Source: an uncultured Gammaproteobacteria bacterium (GTDB lineage: Bacteria > Pseudomonadota > Gammaproteobacteria > CAKMZV01). From it: a stretch of DNA of 33,967 nt. Below the pieces are notes generated by a model. It saw nothing but the letters and a program-made list of their open reading frames with translations. It was not told the DNA's origin and did no database searches. The translations under genes were made by a program, and so were the position numbers. Below, piece by piece: positions 1 through 8,523 of the stretch (its first letter is position 1; the number at the start of each line of letters is the position of its first letter). The stretch lies in the NCBI GenBank assembly GCA_929200535.1, contig CAKMZV010000023.1, positions 1-33,967 on the forward strand. The letters run 5' to 3'.

Positions 1-414
1 ACGGTAACGGATAATAACACAGGCTTAATGTGGAAAGTGTGTAGTGAGGGGCAAAGCTGGAGCAAACAAAGTGATAATACCGCTTCTTGTTCTGGCTCGG
101 CGAGAGGCACTAATTGGAAAGCGTCTTTAGAGTTGGTCAATAACTATACCTTTCCAGCAAGCGATGGCTACAGCGATTGGCGCCTACCGAACCTTAAAGA
201 ATTGGTATCTTTGTTAGCATTAGACCGTTCTAAACCAAGCATTAATAGCACTATTTTCCCCAATACGCCTAAGAGTCGATATAACACCTCTTCGCCTTTT
301 GTGTCTGATTCCTTCGATGGACAAATTTTTGTGTTACCTTTCGATTTAAGCTATAGTGAGGATTTAAATCGCACAGGTAGGCGTAGTATTCGCTTGGTGC
401 GCTTAGGTCGGTAA
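1..414 (+). CDS. DUF1566 (Lcl C-terminal domain) protein, 3' part
   Basis: The reading frame is open from the first base of the window, so the gene starts upstream and at least 137 residues are present. The visible part opens with TVTDNNTGLMWKVC, continues with a central DWRLPNLKELVSL and ends in IRLVRLGR. This pattern (DNxTGLMW, then WRLPxxxEL, then a final RLVR) is typical of the DUF1566/Lcl C-terminal domain. That domain is found in secreted or surface proteins of many proteobacteria and its biochemical role is not settled. Two cysteines, in KVCSEG and ASCSG, could form a disulfide if the protein is exported. No signal peptide can be judged because the N-terminus is outside the window. The family call is firm, the function unknown. 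Confidence 0.75.
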   Translation, partial: TVTDNNTGLMWKVCSEGQSWSKQSDNTASCSGSARGTNWKASLELVNNYTFPASDGYSDWRLPNLKELVSLLALDRSKPSINSTIFPNTPKSRYNTSSPFVSDSFDGQIFVLPFDLSYSEDLNRTGRRSIRLVRLGR

Positions 415-460
415 TTTTTAGGGCATTAGCTCTGCACTTGTTCCCATGCTCCCTTTTTTC

Positions 461-501
461 TGTCATTGCGAGAGAGCGTTTTTCAGCGACCGTGGTAATC
501 T
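461..501. repeat. REP-like intergenic repeat (TGTCATTGCGAG type)
   Basis: The segment begins TGTCATTGCGAG and ends GACCGTGGTAATCT, with the outer ATTGC and GGTAAT arms loosely complementary. It resembles the short palindromic repeats starting TCATTGCGAG and ending GGCAATCT that recur between genes in many bacterial genomes. Only one copy lies in this window and the pairing is degenerate, so the call rests on remembered family resemblance. Confidence 0.4.
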
Positions 502-562
502 GTTGGGGAAATTCTGTCAGCGAATTAGCTAATCTTTACAAAAGGTCTCTTTCTGAATATTG

Positions 563-592
563 AAGTGACTATTGTCTTTTGCGTACAAGGAA
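563..592. repeat. Orphan end resembling the terminal repeat of the IS at 32654-33910
   Basis: Seventeen bases at 576-592 (CTTTTGCGTACAAGGAA) are identical to 32667-32683, inside the left terminal repeat of the intact IS3-family element. Just outside them, TGAAGTGAC corresponds to TGGAGTGTC at the outer tip of that repeat, with a 2-base length difference between the blocks. Similarity stops on the inner side, so no transposase sequence is left. It is best read as a solo IS end or a scar of a sister element. Confidence 0.45.
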
Positions 593-615
593 ATGGCTTG
601 AACAGGCTTAGATAC

Positions 616-652
616 AAAAAAGCCCGCAAATCAATGAATTGCGGGCTTTTTT
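616..652. terminator. Bidirectional intrinsic terminator after groEL
   Basis: GCCCGCAA (622-629) pairs with TTGCGGGC (639-646) across a 9-base loop. A run of A precedes the stem and a run of T follows it, so it can end transcription from either side. It lies 41 bases beyond the groEL stop codon on the minus strand and would also stop plus-strand transcription from the DUF1566 gene. Confidence 0.85.
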
Positions 653-693
653 TATGAACGAGATGGAATCTCGTGAATAAGACTCTCTGATGA

Positions 694-2343
694 TTACATC
701 ATACCGCCCATTCCACCCATTCCGCCCATTCCTCCGTCCATACCGGCTGGCATAGCAGGAGCTTCGTTTTTAGGAATGTCTGCAATGGCAGCTTCTGTAG
801 TGATAAGTAATCCAGAGATTGAAGCTGCATTTTGGATCGCGTTGCGAGTTACTTTTGCAGGATCAATGATGCCTGATTTTAGCATATCAACATAGGTTTC
901 ACTATTTGCGTCAAAACCTTGGCTTTCTTTGCTATTTTTTACTTTATCAGTAACAACTGCTCCATCAAGCCCAGCATTAGAAGCGATTTGGCGAAGAGGT
1001 TCTTCCATCGCTCTTTTGGCAATTTGAATACCGCGAGTTTGATCGTCGTTATCACCTTTAAGATCACCGATAGCTGCTGCAGCACGAATAAGTGCAACAC
1101 CACCACCAGCTACAACGCCTTCTTCAACTGCTGCACGTGTGGCGTGTAGAGCATCATCAACACGATCTTTTTTCTCTTTCATTTCAACTTCTGTCGCAGC
1201 ACCTACTTTGATTACTGCCACACCACCAGAGAGTTTTGCCAATCTTTCTTGAAGTTTTTCTTTGTCATAGTCAGAAGAGGTTTCTTCAATTTGTTGACGA
1301 ATGCTTTTGCAACGTGCTTCAATTTCAGTTTTAGCCCCACTACCGTTGATGATGGTGGTACTTTCTTTGCCAATGATAATACGCTTAGCTGTTCCTAATT
1401 CTTCAAGTGTGGTTTTTTCTAAAGAAAGACCAATCTCTTCAGAAATTAAGGTGCCAGAAGTTAGAATAGCAAGGTCTTCCATAATCGCTTTTCTGCGATC
1501 ACCAAAACCAGGGGCTTTAACAGCCGTTACTTTAAGAATCCCACGCATATTGTTAATGACTAAAGTAGCTAAGGCTTCACCTTCAATATCTTCAGCAATA
1601 ATTAGCAATGGCTTATTACTTTTAGAGACTTGTTCTAACACGGGAAGAATATCACGGATGCTGCTAATTTTCTTGTCGAATAAAAGAATAAATGGGTCTT
1701 CTAATTCAGAAATCATTTTTTCTTGATTATTAACAAAGTATGGAGAGAGGTAACCACGATCAAAGTCCATTCCTTCAACAACGTCCAATTCATCACTTAA
1801 GCTGGTTCCTTCTTCCACAGTAATCACACCTTCAGAGCCGACTTTTTGCATAGCATCGGCAATTAATCCACCGATAGTTTCATCATTATTAGCAGAGATA
1901 GTGCCTACTTGTTTGATGGAGTTATTATCAGTACAAGGCTTGGCAGATTTGCGAATTTGTTCAACAGCAACAACTGTTGCTTTATCAATGCCACGTTTTA
2001 AGTCCATTGGGTTTAGACCAGCAGCAACCGCTTTCATTCCTTCATTAGCAATAGCTTGTGCTAATACGGTTGCAGTGGTTGTGCCATCACCAGCTTTATC
2101 AGAAGTTTGTGAAGAAACTTCTTTAACCATTTGAGCTCCGATGTTTTGGAATTTATTTTCCAAGCTAATTTCTTTGGCAACACTAACGCCATCCTTAGTC
2201 ATACTTGGTGCACCAAAAGATTTTTCAATAATTACGTTGCGTCCTTTAGGTCCAAGAGTCACCTTGACTGCATCAGCAAGGATGTTTAAACCCACCATAA
2301 TATCATCGCGAGATGAATTTCCAATTCTTACTTCTTTTGACAT
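694..2343 (-). CDS. groEL: Chaperonin GroEL (60 kDa)
   Basis: This cytoplasmic ATP-driven folding chaperonin forms two stacked heptameric rings and encloses unfolded proteins under the GroES lid. The 549-residue length is normal. Visible hallmarks are the N-terminal nucleotide-binding stretch with TLGPKGRNV, the catalytic [11 protein letters not shown] loop, [15 protein letters not shown] in the second equatorial half, and the flexible [13 protein letters not shown] tail. It follows groES by 44 bases on the same strand, forming the usual bicistronic groESL unit that ends at the hairpin at 616-652. No truncation or unusual residue is seen. Confidence 0.98.
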   Translation of the reverse strand: MSKEVRIGNSSRDDIMVGLNILADAVKVTLGPKGRNVIIEKSFGAPSMTKDGVSVAKEISLENKFQNIGAQMVKEVSSQTSDKAGDGTTTATVLAQAIANEGMKAVAAGLNPMDLKRGIDKATVVAVEQIRKSAKPCTDNNSIKQVGTISANNDETIGGLIADAMQKVGSEGVITVEEGTSLSDELDVVEGMDFDRGYLSPYFVNNQEKMISELEDPFILLFDKKISSIRDILPVLEQVSKSNKPLLIIAEDIEGEALATLVINNMRGILKVTAVKAPGFGDRRKAIMEDLAILTSGTLISEEIGLSLEKTTLEELGTAKRIIIGKESTTIINGSGAKTEIEARCKSIRQQIEETSSDYDKEKLQERLAKLSGGVAVIKVGAATEVEMKEKKDRVDDALHATRAAVEEGVVAGGGVALIRAAAAIGDLKGDNDDQTRGIQIAKRAMEEPLRQIASNAGLDGAVVTDKVKNSKESQGFDANSETYVDMLKSGIIDPAKVTRNAIQNAASISGLLITTEAAIADIPKNEAPAMPAGMDGGMGGMGGMGGMM

Positions 2344-2387
2344 ATTCTTATTTTTTGTTTAAGTTTGAATAAAATTTAATTGTTGAT

Positions 2388-2672
2388 TTAGACAATGGCG
2401 AGGATATCGTCTTCACGCATTACCAACACTTTTTCACCATCAACGGCAATTTCAGTACCAGCATATTGACCGAAAAGTACATTGTCGCCTACTTTAACTG
2501 TCATAGGTGAACGGCTCCCGTTATCATTTGATTTTCCTTCTCCAACAGCAACAATTTCACCTTTAGTTGGCTTTTCAGCACTGCTATCAGGGATTACAAT
2601 ACCGCCTTCAGAAAGGGTTTCTTCAGGGGCTCGTTTCACAACAACACGATCATTTAACGGACGAATTTTCAC
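2388..2672 (-). CDS. groES: Co-chaperonin GroES (10 kDa)
   Basis: This is the heptameric lid of the GroEL chamber. The 94-residue protein starts [14 protein letters not shown] and contains the mobile loop segment [15 protein letters not shown], which contacts GroEL, followed by a GEIVAVGEG core. The start codon is GTG at 2672-2670, fixed by the conserved N-terminus and by an AAGGAG ribosome site (forward 2682-2687) nine bases upstream. It is the first gene of the groESL operon, with a leader of about 165 bases if the promoter proposed at 2839-2867 is right. Confidence 0.97.
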   Translation of the reverse strand: MKIRPLNDRVVVKRAPEETLSEGGIVIPDSSAEKPTKGEIVAVGEGKSNDNGSRSPMTVKVGDNVLFGQYAGTEIAVDGEKVLVMREDDILAIV

Positions 2673-2838
2673 AGTTTTTACTCCTTTTAAAATAGTTAGT
2701 TTTTTATGAAAGTTAACCTTTATCAGTTATAAAACTTATATCAATGAAAAAATACCATGATATGTTTTAGCAACCTTATGGGTTATGTCAAGGACTAATT
2801 GAGTTAATTATTTCCTCAATCCTACTTGTATGATAGCA

Positions 2839-2867
2839 TTTATAGTTACAGGCAATTAAATTTCAAG
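2839..2867 (-). promoter_or_regulatory. Candidate groESL promoter
   Basis: Read on the minus strand there is CTTGAAA (2867-2861) and, 16 bases after its TTGAAA, a TATAAA (2844-2839). This fits a sigma70-type promoter. The CTTGAAA box also matches the heat-shock sigma32 -35 element, but the CCCCAT-type -10 expected of sigma32 is not evident. No CIRCE operator was seen between here and groES. Confidence 0.35.
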
Positions 2868-2911
2868 AGTGGCGAGGAAAAAAATGGAAAAAACATGGGA
2901 ATAGAGAGAGA

Positions 2912-2987
2912 TGGTGCCGATGGAGAGACTCGAACTCCCAACCTACTGATTACAAATCAGTTGCACTACCAGTTGTGCTACATCGGC
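2912..2987 (-). tRNA. tRNA-Thr (anticodon TGT)
   Basis: The minus strand folds as a 76-base cloverleaf. The acceptor arms are GCCGATG and CATCGGC, the discriminator is A and the encoded CCA is at 2914-2912. The anticodon stem ACTGA/TCAGT encloses the loop TTTGTAA with anticodon TGT, which reads ACA (threonine). The T-arm carries the GTTCGAGTC motif. It lies upstream of groES on the same strand. Confidence 0.97.
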
Positions 2988-3226
2988 TTGCATATGTAGG
3001 CACTCAGCTTATAAATTTTAGTGAAGGTGCTTACTATAAAGTGTAGATTTTCTCTTTGCTATTTAAGTACAAACTTTTATCGAAATAAAGAATTAATCTT
3101 AAAGCAAGAAGTAATAAACCTATATAAATTCATTATACCTTATCATCTTCAAATGCCTGTGTGTTGGATACAAGATTTTTTAAAAATACTCTAAGGGTAC
3201 GGCTTGGGTATGGTGCTTTTTATTTT
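2988..3226. other. AT-rich intergenic stretch, no gene
   Basis: This segment lies between tRNA-Thr and the first MITE copy. I see no reading frame with a start, ribosome site and coding character, and no convincing hairpin or promoter. It should contain the minus-strand promoter of tRNA-Thr, but I cannot point to a clear pair of boxes. Confidence 0.5.
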
Positions 3227-3385
3227 GAGACCTTTGCACAAAGGATATGACAAGTAAAAAAGCAAAAAATTGCCCTGATTTTTGTTGTGAAACTTGCGAA
3301 GATGGACGTATTGGCTGCGTTTCACGTCTCAATCAGAATAATTTTTTATCTTTTTTCTTTTGCCATACTTTTATACCAAGGTCTC
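3227..3385. repeat. Palindromic MITE-like element, copy 1 (159 bp)
   Basis: The element begins GAGACCTTTGCAC and ends CCAAGGTCTC. Its two arms are imperfect inverted repeats along their whole length and meet near 3306, so either strand can fold into one long hairpin. It is 159 bp, exactly the length of copy 2 (12300-12458, opposite orientation), and matches copy 3 (17111-17338) apart from a 69-bp insertion there. The GAGACCTTTGCA tip resembles ends of some IS5-type elements, from memory. No transposase is encoded. A TTT duplication may flank it if one extra base is counted at each end. Confidence 0.85.
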
Positions 3386-3690
3386 ATTTTTTGATTTAAG
3401 GTTGATATTACAATGGCTAAGGTGGGTGCTCTGCTGTTATAATTAATTGCTTACCGAAGTTTTTTTCGGTCTATTTTATTTTTAGCCATTGAACTGCTGT
3501 TTTTTTATGGCTATGATAAGAGTAAATAACACATCTCAAAAACTGACACGGTTGGCTTCCTTAGTTAATCGAGCATTGAAAGATGATTTTGTCAGATGAG
3601 AGTTCAGGGTGATTGTCAGTTAAGTCTGATTTTTGAATTTTCTTGCTTTGAGATGGACGCTTTAACCCATTAATTATTTAAGGAAAAATT
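3386..3690 (+). promoter_or_regulatory. rpsB upstream region with extended -10 promoter and leader
   Basis: No gene is seen in these 305 bases. TGTTATAAT at 3435-3443 matches an extended -10 promoter exactly (TGnTATAAT), without a good -35 box. Start from it would give an rpsB leader of about 240 bases. Near its 5' end ACCGAA and TTCGGT (3454-3471) form a short T-rich-loop hairpin. In Enterobacteria the rpsB leader is the target of S2 autoregulation. Whether this leader folds the same way cannot be judged by eye. Confidence 0.4.
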
Positions 3691-4647
3691 ATGTCAAAAG
3701 TTACTATGCGAGAGCTACTCGCTGTAGGTGCTCATTTTGGGCATCAAAAACGTTATCTTAACCCACAGATGAAAGATTATATCTACGGGGTTCGCAATAA
3801 AATTCACATTGTTGATTTACAGCAAACATTACCTATGTTTGAAGAGGCTTTGAATTTTATTGGTAAAATTGTTGCCGGCGGAGGAAATATCCTTTTTGTT
3901 GGTACAAAAAAAGCAACTGGACAAATTATCAAAGAGCAGGCGATGCGTTGTGATATGCCATTTGTTTCTCATCGTTGGTTAGGTGGTATGTTAACTAATT
4001 TCAAAACGATTAAACAATCTATTAAAAGACTTAAAGAATTAGAAGTTGCTTCTCAAGACGGTTCTTTTAATCTTATTACTAAAAAAGAAGCACTAATGCG
4101 TACTCGTGAGCTTGAAAAATTAAATTTAAGTTTGGGTGGCATTAAAGACATGCAGGGTATGCCTGATGCTATTTTTGTGATTGATGTGAAGCATGAAAAA
4201 ATCGCTTTAAAAGAGGCAAAGCTATTAACTAAAAAAATTCCTGTGATTGCTGTGGTTGATACAAACTGTAGTACTGACGGGGTTGATTACATTGTTCCTG
4301 GGAATGATGATGCTTTTAGAGCGGTTCGCCTTTATGCCTCTGCTGTTGCCGATGCAGTTATTGAAAGCCGTACGTCTGGGCATAATGCTTTTTATGAGGA
4401 AGAGGCTGAGGTTACAGAAGTAGCTCCTCCTACAACTCAAGAAGAAGTTCAAGAGAATATACCAGCAGAAGAGGCTGTTACCGAAGAAGAGGCTAAGGTT
4501 ACAGAAGTAGCTCCTCCTACAACTCAAGAAGAAGTTCAAGAGAACATACCAGCGGAAGAGGCTGTTATCGAGGAAGAGAAAGCTGTTGAGGCAACGGACT
4601 CTACCGAGTCTGTCGAAGAAGCTGAGGGCGAAAACAAAAACACTTAG
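3691..4647 (+). CDS. rpsB: 30S ribosomal protein S2 with duplicated acidic tail
   Basis: S2 binds late to the small subunit at the head-body junction and recruits S1. The core, residues 1 to about 230, is canonical, with [32 protein letters not shown] and [16 protein letters not shown]. At 318 residues it is about 75 longer than the usual ~240. The extra C-terminus is very rich in Glu, Val, Ala and Pro. It contains a near-exact 87-bp tandem duplication (4396-4482 and 4483-4569), giving two copies of a 29-residue unit with [16 protein letters not shown]. It should be a disordered, negatively charged tail. The ribosome site AAGGAA sits 7 bases before the ATG. It is the first gene of the long cluster. 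Confidence 0.97.
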   Translation: MSKVTMRELLAVGAHFGHQKRYLNPQMKDYIYGVRNKIHIVDLQQTLPMFEEALNFIGKIVAGGGNILFVGTKKATGQIIKEQAMRCDMPFVSHRWLGGMLTNFKTIKQSIKRLKELEVASQDGSFNLITKKEALMRTRELEKLNLSLGGIKDMQGMPDAIFVIDVKHEKIALKEAKLLTKKIPVIAVVDTNCSTDGVDYIVPGNDDAFRAVRLYASAVADAVIESRTSGHNAFYEEEAEVTEVAPPTTQEEVQENIPAEEAVTEEEAKVTEVAPPTTQEEVQENIPAEEAVIEEEKAVEATDSTESVEEAEGENKNT

Positions 4648-4684
4648 TCTTTTTTGGGGAGAGTCTCCCTAATTAAAGACTTTT
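4646..4684 (+). terminator. Attenuator-like hairpin between rpsB and tsf
   Basis: AGTCTTT (4646-4652) pairs with AAAGACT (4675-4681), enclosing an inner GGGAGA/TCTCCC stem (4657-4669). Only a short T tract follows. The hairpin overlaps the rpsB stop codon and precedes tsf. It probably lowers rather than abolishes read-through, or protects the rpsB 3' end. Confidence 0.5.
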
Positions 4685-4709
4685 ATCAACTTTTATTTGA
4701 GAGGTATTA

Positions 4710-5597
4710 ATGACTATTACAGCACAAATGGTGCGAGAGTTGCGTGAATTAACTGGTGCAGGAATGATGGAGTGTAAAAAAATCCTTACCGAAGCTAATG
4801 GTGATATGGATATTGCTGTTGATTTATTGCGTAAAAAAGGTATGGCTAGTGCAGACAAGAAGTCTGCGAGAATTGCTGCTGAGGGCGTTGTTGCTATCAG
4901 CGTGAGTAGTGATGCGACTAAAGCACTTTTATTAGAACTAAACTGCGAAACTGATTTCGTTGCTAAGGGTGATGAATTTAAGGATTTTGCCAATCTAATA
5001 GCGGAAAAATCCTTGCTAAGTGGCACAGATGATATTGAAAAAATTAATCAATTAGATATTGGCGGGCAGACTGTTGAAGAAGGACGTCGAGCTATTATAG
5101 CCAAGATTGGTGAGAATATTTCAGTTCGTCGTGTTCAATTAGTAAGTGCCGAGAGTGGGGTGGTTGGAGTTTACCAGCATGGTGATCGCATTGGGGTTTT
5201 AGCCGCTTTAAGCGATAGCAAAGATGCTGCAGGTCTTGGTAAAGATGTGGCTATGCATATTGCTGCCAGTAAGCCGTTATCAATCAGTGCCGATGACCTT
5301 TCTGAAAACGTTTTGCAAAGAGAGCGTGAAATCTATAAGGCTCAAGCCATCGAAAGTGGAAAACCTGCTGAAATAGCTGAAAAAATGGTTGATGGGAAAA
5401 TGAAAAAATATATTAAGGAAGTCACTTTGCTGGGGCAACCTTTTATCAAAGACCCGGATCAAACCATAGAGCAACTTTTAAAGAGTAATAATGCGACAGT
5501 ATCAACATTTTGTCGCTTTGAAGTTGGTGAAGGGATTGAGAAAAAGCAAGAAAATTTTGCCGATGAAGTGCAAGAAATGGCAAACTCATTGAAGTAA
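4710..5597 (+). CDS. tsf: Elongation factor Ts
   Basis: EF-Ts is the cytoplasmic nucleotide exchange factor that releases GDP from EF-Tu. The 295-residue protein has the N-terminal UBA-like domain (MVRELRELTGAGMMECKKIL), the LLELNCETDFVAKGDEF core signature at about residues 70-85, and the C-terminal VTLLGQPFIKDPDQTIEQLL segment. A GAGAGG ribosome site precedes the ATG. It lies 62 bases after rpsB and is separated from it by the hairpin at 4646-4684, the normal rpsB-tsf arrangement. Confidence 0.98.
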   Translation: MTITAQMVRELRELTGAGMMECKKILTEANGDMDIAVDLLRKKGMASADKKSARIAAEGVVAISVSSDATKALLLELNCETDFVAKGDEFKDFANLIAEKSLLSGTDDIEKINQLDIGGQTVEEGRRAIIAKIGENISVRRVQLVSAESGVVGVYQHGDRIGVLAALSDSKDAAGLGKDVAMHIAASKPLSISADDLSENVLQREREIYKAQAIESGKPAEIAEKMVDGKMKKYIKEVTLLGQPFIKDPDQTIEQLLKSNNATVSTFCRFEVGEGIEKKQENFADEVQEMANSLK

Positions 5598-5620
5598 TAC
5601 ACCATTGATATATTAATTTA

Positions 5621-6325
5621 ATGCCTCTTCCAACATATCCTCGGGTTTTATTAAAACTGAGTGGTGAAGCTCTTGGGAGTTCCGCTATTGAGTCCGATAA
5701 TCTTGAGATATTTGCCAAAAATTTATTGACAATTCAACAAGAAAATATTGAATTGGGGGTTGTGATTGGTGGAGGCAATTGGTTACGTGGGCGTGAGTCT
5801 GAATTTATGGATCGTGTGGTTGCTGATCAACTTGGAATGTACGCGACTATAATGAACGGCTTGGCAGTGAGTTCCAAAATTAGAGAGCTTGGTGGAAAGG
5901 TAGAGGTAATGAGTGCACAATTAGCTTTCCCAACCGCTGGATGTAGTGCTTTTGATTATGTCAAAGCAAGGGAGTTGTTGAGTGAAGGGGTGATGATAAT
6001 TTTTGTTGGAGGTACCGGCAATCCATTTTTTTCAACCGATAGTGCAGCCGCTTTACGAGGTGTGCAAATTAAAGCCGATATTTTGCTAAAAGCGACTAAG
6101 CATGATGGGGTTTATGACAAGGACCCTGCAAAGTACAGTGAAGCTAAACTGCATCATAAAATTAGTTATCCAGAGGTGATTGCAGAACGTCTTGAAGTAA
6201 TGGATTTAACGGCTTTTGATCTTTGCCATCAACATAAATTACCTATTCGGGTATTTAATATGAATAGCCAAAATGCTGTCATTAACATTGCCTACGGTGA
6301 AGAAATAGGTACTTTGATAAATTAG
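5621..6325 (+). CDS. pyrH: UMP kinase
   Basis: This hexameric bacterial-type UMP kinase (amino acid kinase fold) makes UDP from UMP and ATP in pyrimidine nucleotide synthesis. Its 234 residues are close to the family norm. It shows RVLLKLSGEALG at the N-terminus, VVIGGGNWLRG, the acceptor-site region FVGGTGNPFFSTDSAAALR and KATKHDGVYDKDP. The ATG at 5621 is the only start that gives the conserved N-terminus. There is no clear Shine-Dalgarno in front of it, so translation may be coupled to tsf 23 bases upstream. Confidence 0.97.
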   Translation: MPLPTYPRVLLKLSGEALGSSAIESDNLEIFAKNLLTIQQENIELGVVIGGGNWLRGRESEFMDRVVADQLGMYATIMNGLAVSSKIRELGGKVEVMSAQLAFPTAGCSAFDYVKARELLSEGVMIIFVGGTGNPFFSTDSAAALRGVQIKADILLKATKHDGVYDKDPAKYSEAKLHHKISYPEVIAERLEVMDLTAFDLCHQHKLPIRVFNMNSQNAVINIAYGEEIGTLIN

Positions 6326-6339
6326 AGGAGAAGACAATA

Positions 6340-6897
6340 ATGATAAGTGAATTTGCAAATAAAGCGGGTGATAAAATGCAAAAATCTTTAGACACTTTAA
6401 GTGCTAATATGTCTAAGTTGCGTACAGGTAGAGCACAACCTAATTTATTAGATCAAGTCATGGTTGATTATTATGGTAGTGCAACGCCGTTAAAGCAATT
6501 GGCAAATATAGTGGTTGAAGATGCACGCACTTTAGCCGTACAACCTTATGATCAAGGTTCATTGCAGACAATTGAGAAAGCTATTCAAGATAGCAATTTA
6601 GATTTAAATCCAGCAATAATGGGGAATTTAATTCGTGTGCCTTTGCCTACCTTGACTGAAGAGCGTAGATTAGAATATACCAAAATAGCTAAAAATGAAG
6701 CGGAAAATGGTAGAATTGCAATTCGCAATATACGCAGAGATTTAAACACTGAGATTAAGAATGCACAAAAGGATAAATTAGTTTCAGAAGATGATGCAAA
6801 ACGTGCAGAAGATAAAATCCAGCAGCTAACGAATGATTATATTGCTAAAGTCGATAGCGTTCTTGAGGCGAAAGAAAAGGACTTATTAACAGTATAA
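6340..6897 (+). CDS. frr: Ribosome recycling factor
   Basis: RRF splits post-termination ribosomes together with EF-G. The 185-residue protein has the standard length. It shows LRTGRAQPNLLDQVMVDYYG in the domain I/II junction and LTEERRLEYTKIAKNEAENG and IRNIRRDLN in the long three-helix bundle. The ribosome site AGGAGA sits about 10 bases before the ATG. In E. coli and many relatives dxr comes next. Here only 42 bases separate frr from uppS. Confidence 0.98.
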   Translation: MISEFANKAGDKMQKSLDTLSANMSKLRTGRAQPNLLDQVMVDYYGSATPLKQLANIVVEDARTLAVQPYDQGSLQTIEKAIQDSNLDLNPAIMGNLIRVPLPTLTEERRLEYTKIAKNEAENGRIAIRNIRRDLNTEIKNAQKDKLVSEDDAKRAEDKIQQLTNDYIAKVDSVLEAKEKDLLTV

Positions 6898-6939
6898 GGG
6901 CTTATTTTTACAAGCATACTTGAAAATCAAGGCTCCATT

Positions 6940-7695
6940 ATGAGTGACGAAAAAAAATCAAGTGTTGTTTTAGTAGAAGAACAATCTTTTGTACCCAATC
7001 ATATTGCAATTATTATGGATGGTAATGGGCGTTGGGCAAAGGAACATTCCTTGCCTCGTATGATGGGGCATCAGCGTGGTGTTAAGGTGGTACGAGAAGT
7101 AGTGAAGTGGTGTAATGAAAATAACATCTTATACTTATCCTTATTTGCCTTTAGTACTGAAAATTGGGGAAGACCTAAGTCGGAAGTTAGTCATTTAATG
7201 ACTCTTTTTTTACGTTCGCTCAAAAAAGAAGCCAAAGATTTGATTGAAAAAGGAGTCAAGTTAAGAGTTATTGGTAATAGGAGTCGATTGCCTAAAAATT
7301 TGGTAGAACATATTTGCATTGTTGAAGAGCAGACAAAAAATAATAATAAATTAACTTTAATTATTTGTGCCGATTATGGTGGACATTGGGATATTTACAA
7401 TGCAGCCAAACAATCTATAAAAGTTTTACAAGAAAAAAAACTTGCGGTTGAAGATTACAGTGAAGAGATGTTTGCTCAACACTTGCAAGCTTCTGATATT
7501 CCTCCACCAGATTTGTTAATTCGCACGGGTGGTGAGAAGCGTATTAGTAATTTTTATCTTTGGCAATTAGCCTATACGGAGTTATATTTTTGTGATACAT
7601 ATTGGCCTGTTTTTTCACAGAACGACTTTAATGAGATACTTGAGTCATATAAGAAGCGTGTGCGACGCTTTGGCAAACTTGATTCAAGCAAATAG
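6940..7695 (+). CDS. uppS: Undecaprenyl diphosphate synthase (cis-prenyltransferase)
   Basis: The enzyme condenses eight isopentenyl diphosphates onto farnesyl diphosphate to make the C55 lipid carrier precursor for peptidoglycan and O-antigen. Its 251 residues include HIAIIMDGNGRWAKE with the catalytic Asp, HQRGVKVVREVV, LFAFSTENWGRP, and the C-terminal LIRTGGEKRISNFYLWQ and ELYFCDTYWP that bind isopentenyl diphosphate. All family motifs are intact. It continues the cluster and is followed by cdsA, as in other gammaproteobacteria. Confidence 0.97.
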   Translation: MSDEKKSSVVLVEEQSFVPNHIAIIMDGNGRWAKEHSLPRMMGHQRGVKVVREVVKWCNENNILYLSLFAFSTENWGRPKSEVSHLMTLFLRSLKKEAKDLIEKGVKLRVIGNRSRLPKNLVEHICIVEEQTKNNNKLTLIICADYGGHWDIYNAAKQSIKVLQEKKLAVEDYSEEMFAQHLQASDIPPPDLLIRTGGEKRISNFYLWQLAYTELYFCDTYWPVFSQNDFNEILESYKKRVRRFGKLDSSK

Positions 7696-7729
7696 TTACT
7701 CTTTCATATTTTATAAATTTTATTTTCCT

Positions 7730-8512
7730 TTGGTTAAAAGAATAATTACAGCCTTAGTATTATTGCCCATTGTTTGTGGGATGCTATTCTTTGTTCCAAC
7801 TTTTCCCTATCTTGAAATTTTTATTGCTTTGTTTGTGGGCGTTTGTGCTTGGGAGTGGGCTGGATTTTGTTATAACTTAGTTTTATGGCGTCTCTCTTAT
7901 TGTTTTATTGTGGTAGGTCTATATTTTCTTATGCTTGCTCCTTTGTTAGGGCAAATATTAATCATTGCCTCTGGAGTTATGTGGTTATTTGCACTTTTTC
8001 GAGTGCTTAATTATAACCAAAACCCTCAATCAACTTTACGGTTGTTATTAACAGGGAGCTTTTTAATAAGTGCTTGTAGCATTTCAATTTTTGCATTAAA
8101 GTCAATTTCTGATTATGCATTATTATTGGTATTACTTTGGGTTTGGGTTGCTGATACATTGGGTTTAGCTGTGGGGCAAAAATTTGGTAAAAACAAATTG
8201 ATTCCGTTAGTTAGTCCAAGAAAAACTTGGGAAGGGCTTTATGGAGGCTTGGCTGGCTCGGTAGTGGTTTCAGGTTTCGCCTATTATTTTATGCAATTAT
8301 CTTTAATGAAATTAATTGGGATTGGGTTATTAGTGACGCTATGTTCTGTACTTGGCGATTTACTGGTTAGTTGTTACAAACGTCAAGCAGGCTTAGAGGA
8401 TACTGGGAGCATTTTGCCAGGACACGGGGGAGTTTTAGATAGAGTAGATGGCTTATTAGCAGCGGGTCCTTTGGGTTGGTTGTTAATTAGTTTTTCTGGA
8501 GTTTTTAGTTAA
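7730..8512 (+). CDS. cdsA: Phosphatidate cytidylyltransferase (CDP-DAG synthase)
   Basis: This integral inner-membrane enzyme makes CDP-diacylglycerol from phosphatidic acid and CTP, the entry to all phospholipids. The C-terminal signature GDLLVSCYKRQAGLEDTGSI followed by LPGHGGVLDRVDGL is unmistakable. Several hydrophobic helices fill the N-terminal two thirds. The frame is open far upstream into uppS, but homologues start just before KRIITALVLLP. The best start is therefore the TTG at 7730, giving 260 residues and a 34-base gap after uppS. No strong ribosome site is seen, so the exact start is uncertain. Confidence 0.93.
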   Translation: MVKRIITALVLLPIVCGMLFFVPTFPYLEIFIALFVGVCAWEWAGFCYNLVLWRLSYCFIVVGLYFLMLAPLLGQILIIASGVMWLFALFRVLNYNQNPQSTLRLLLTGSFLISACSISIFALKSISDYALLLVLLWVWVADTLGLAVGQKFGKNKLIPLVSPRKTWEGLYGGLAGSVVVSGFAYYFMQLSLMKLIGIGLLVTLCSVLGDLLVSCYKRQAGLEDTGSILPGHGGVLDRVDGLLAAGPLGWLLISFSGVFS

Positions 8513-8523
8513 ATTTTGATTGT

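Noticed and set aside
533-548. CTTTACAAAAGGTCTC, similar to the right tip of the 159-bp element
   Set aside because: Only about a dozen bases agree and no second arm is present, so chance similarity in AT-rich DNA is likely.
2761-2800. TTGACATAACCCAT (minus strand) as a sigma32 promoter for groESL
   Set aside because: The two boxes are only a few bases apart instead of 13-15. The CTTGAAA/TATAAA pair at 2839-2867 fits better.
4225-4539. 104-codon minus-strand frame with internal repeats
   Set aside because: It is the antisense shadow of the duplicated rpsB tail. The repeat belongs to rpsB.
7592-7729. N-terminal extension of cdsA beginning inside uppS
   Set aside because: The extra 46 residues overlap the conserved end of uppS in another frame, and CdsA homologues begin just before KRIITALVLLP.
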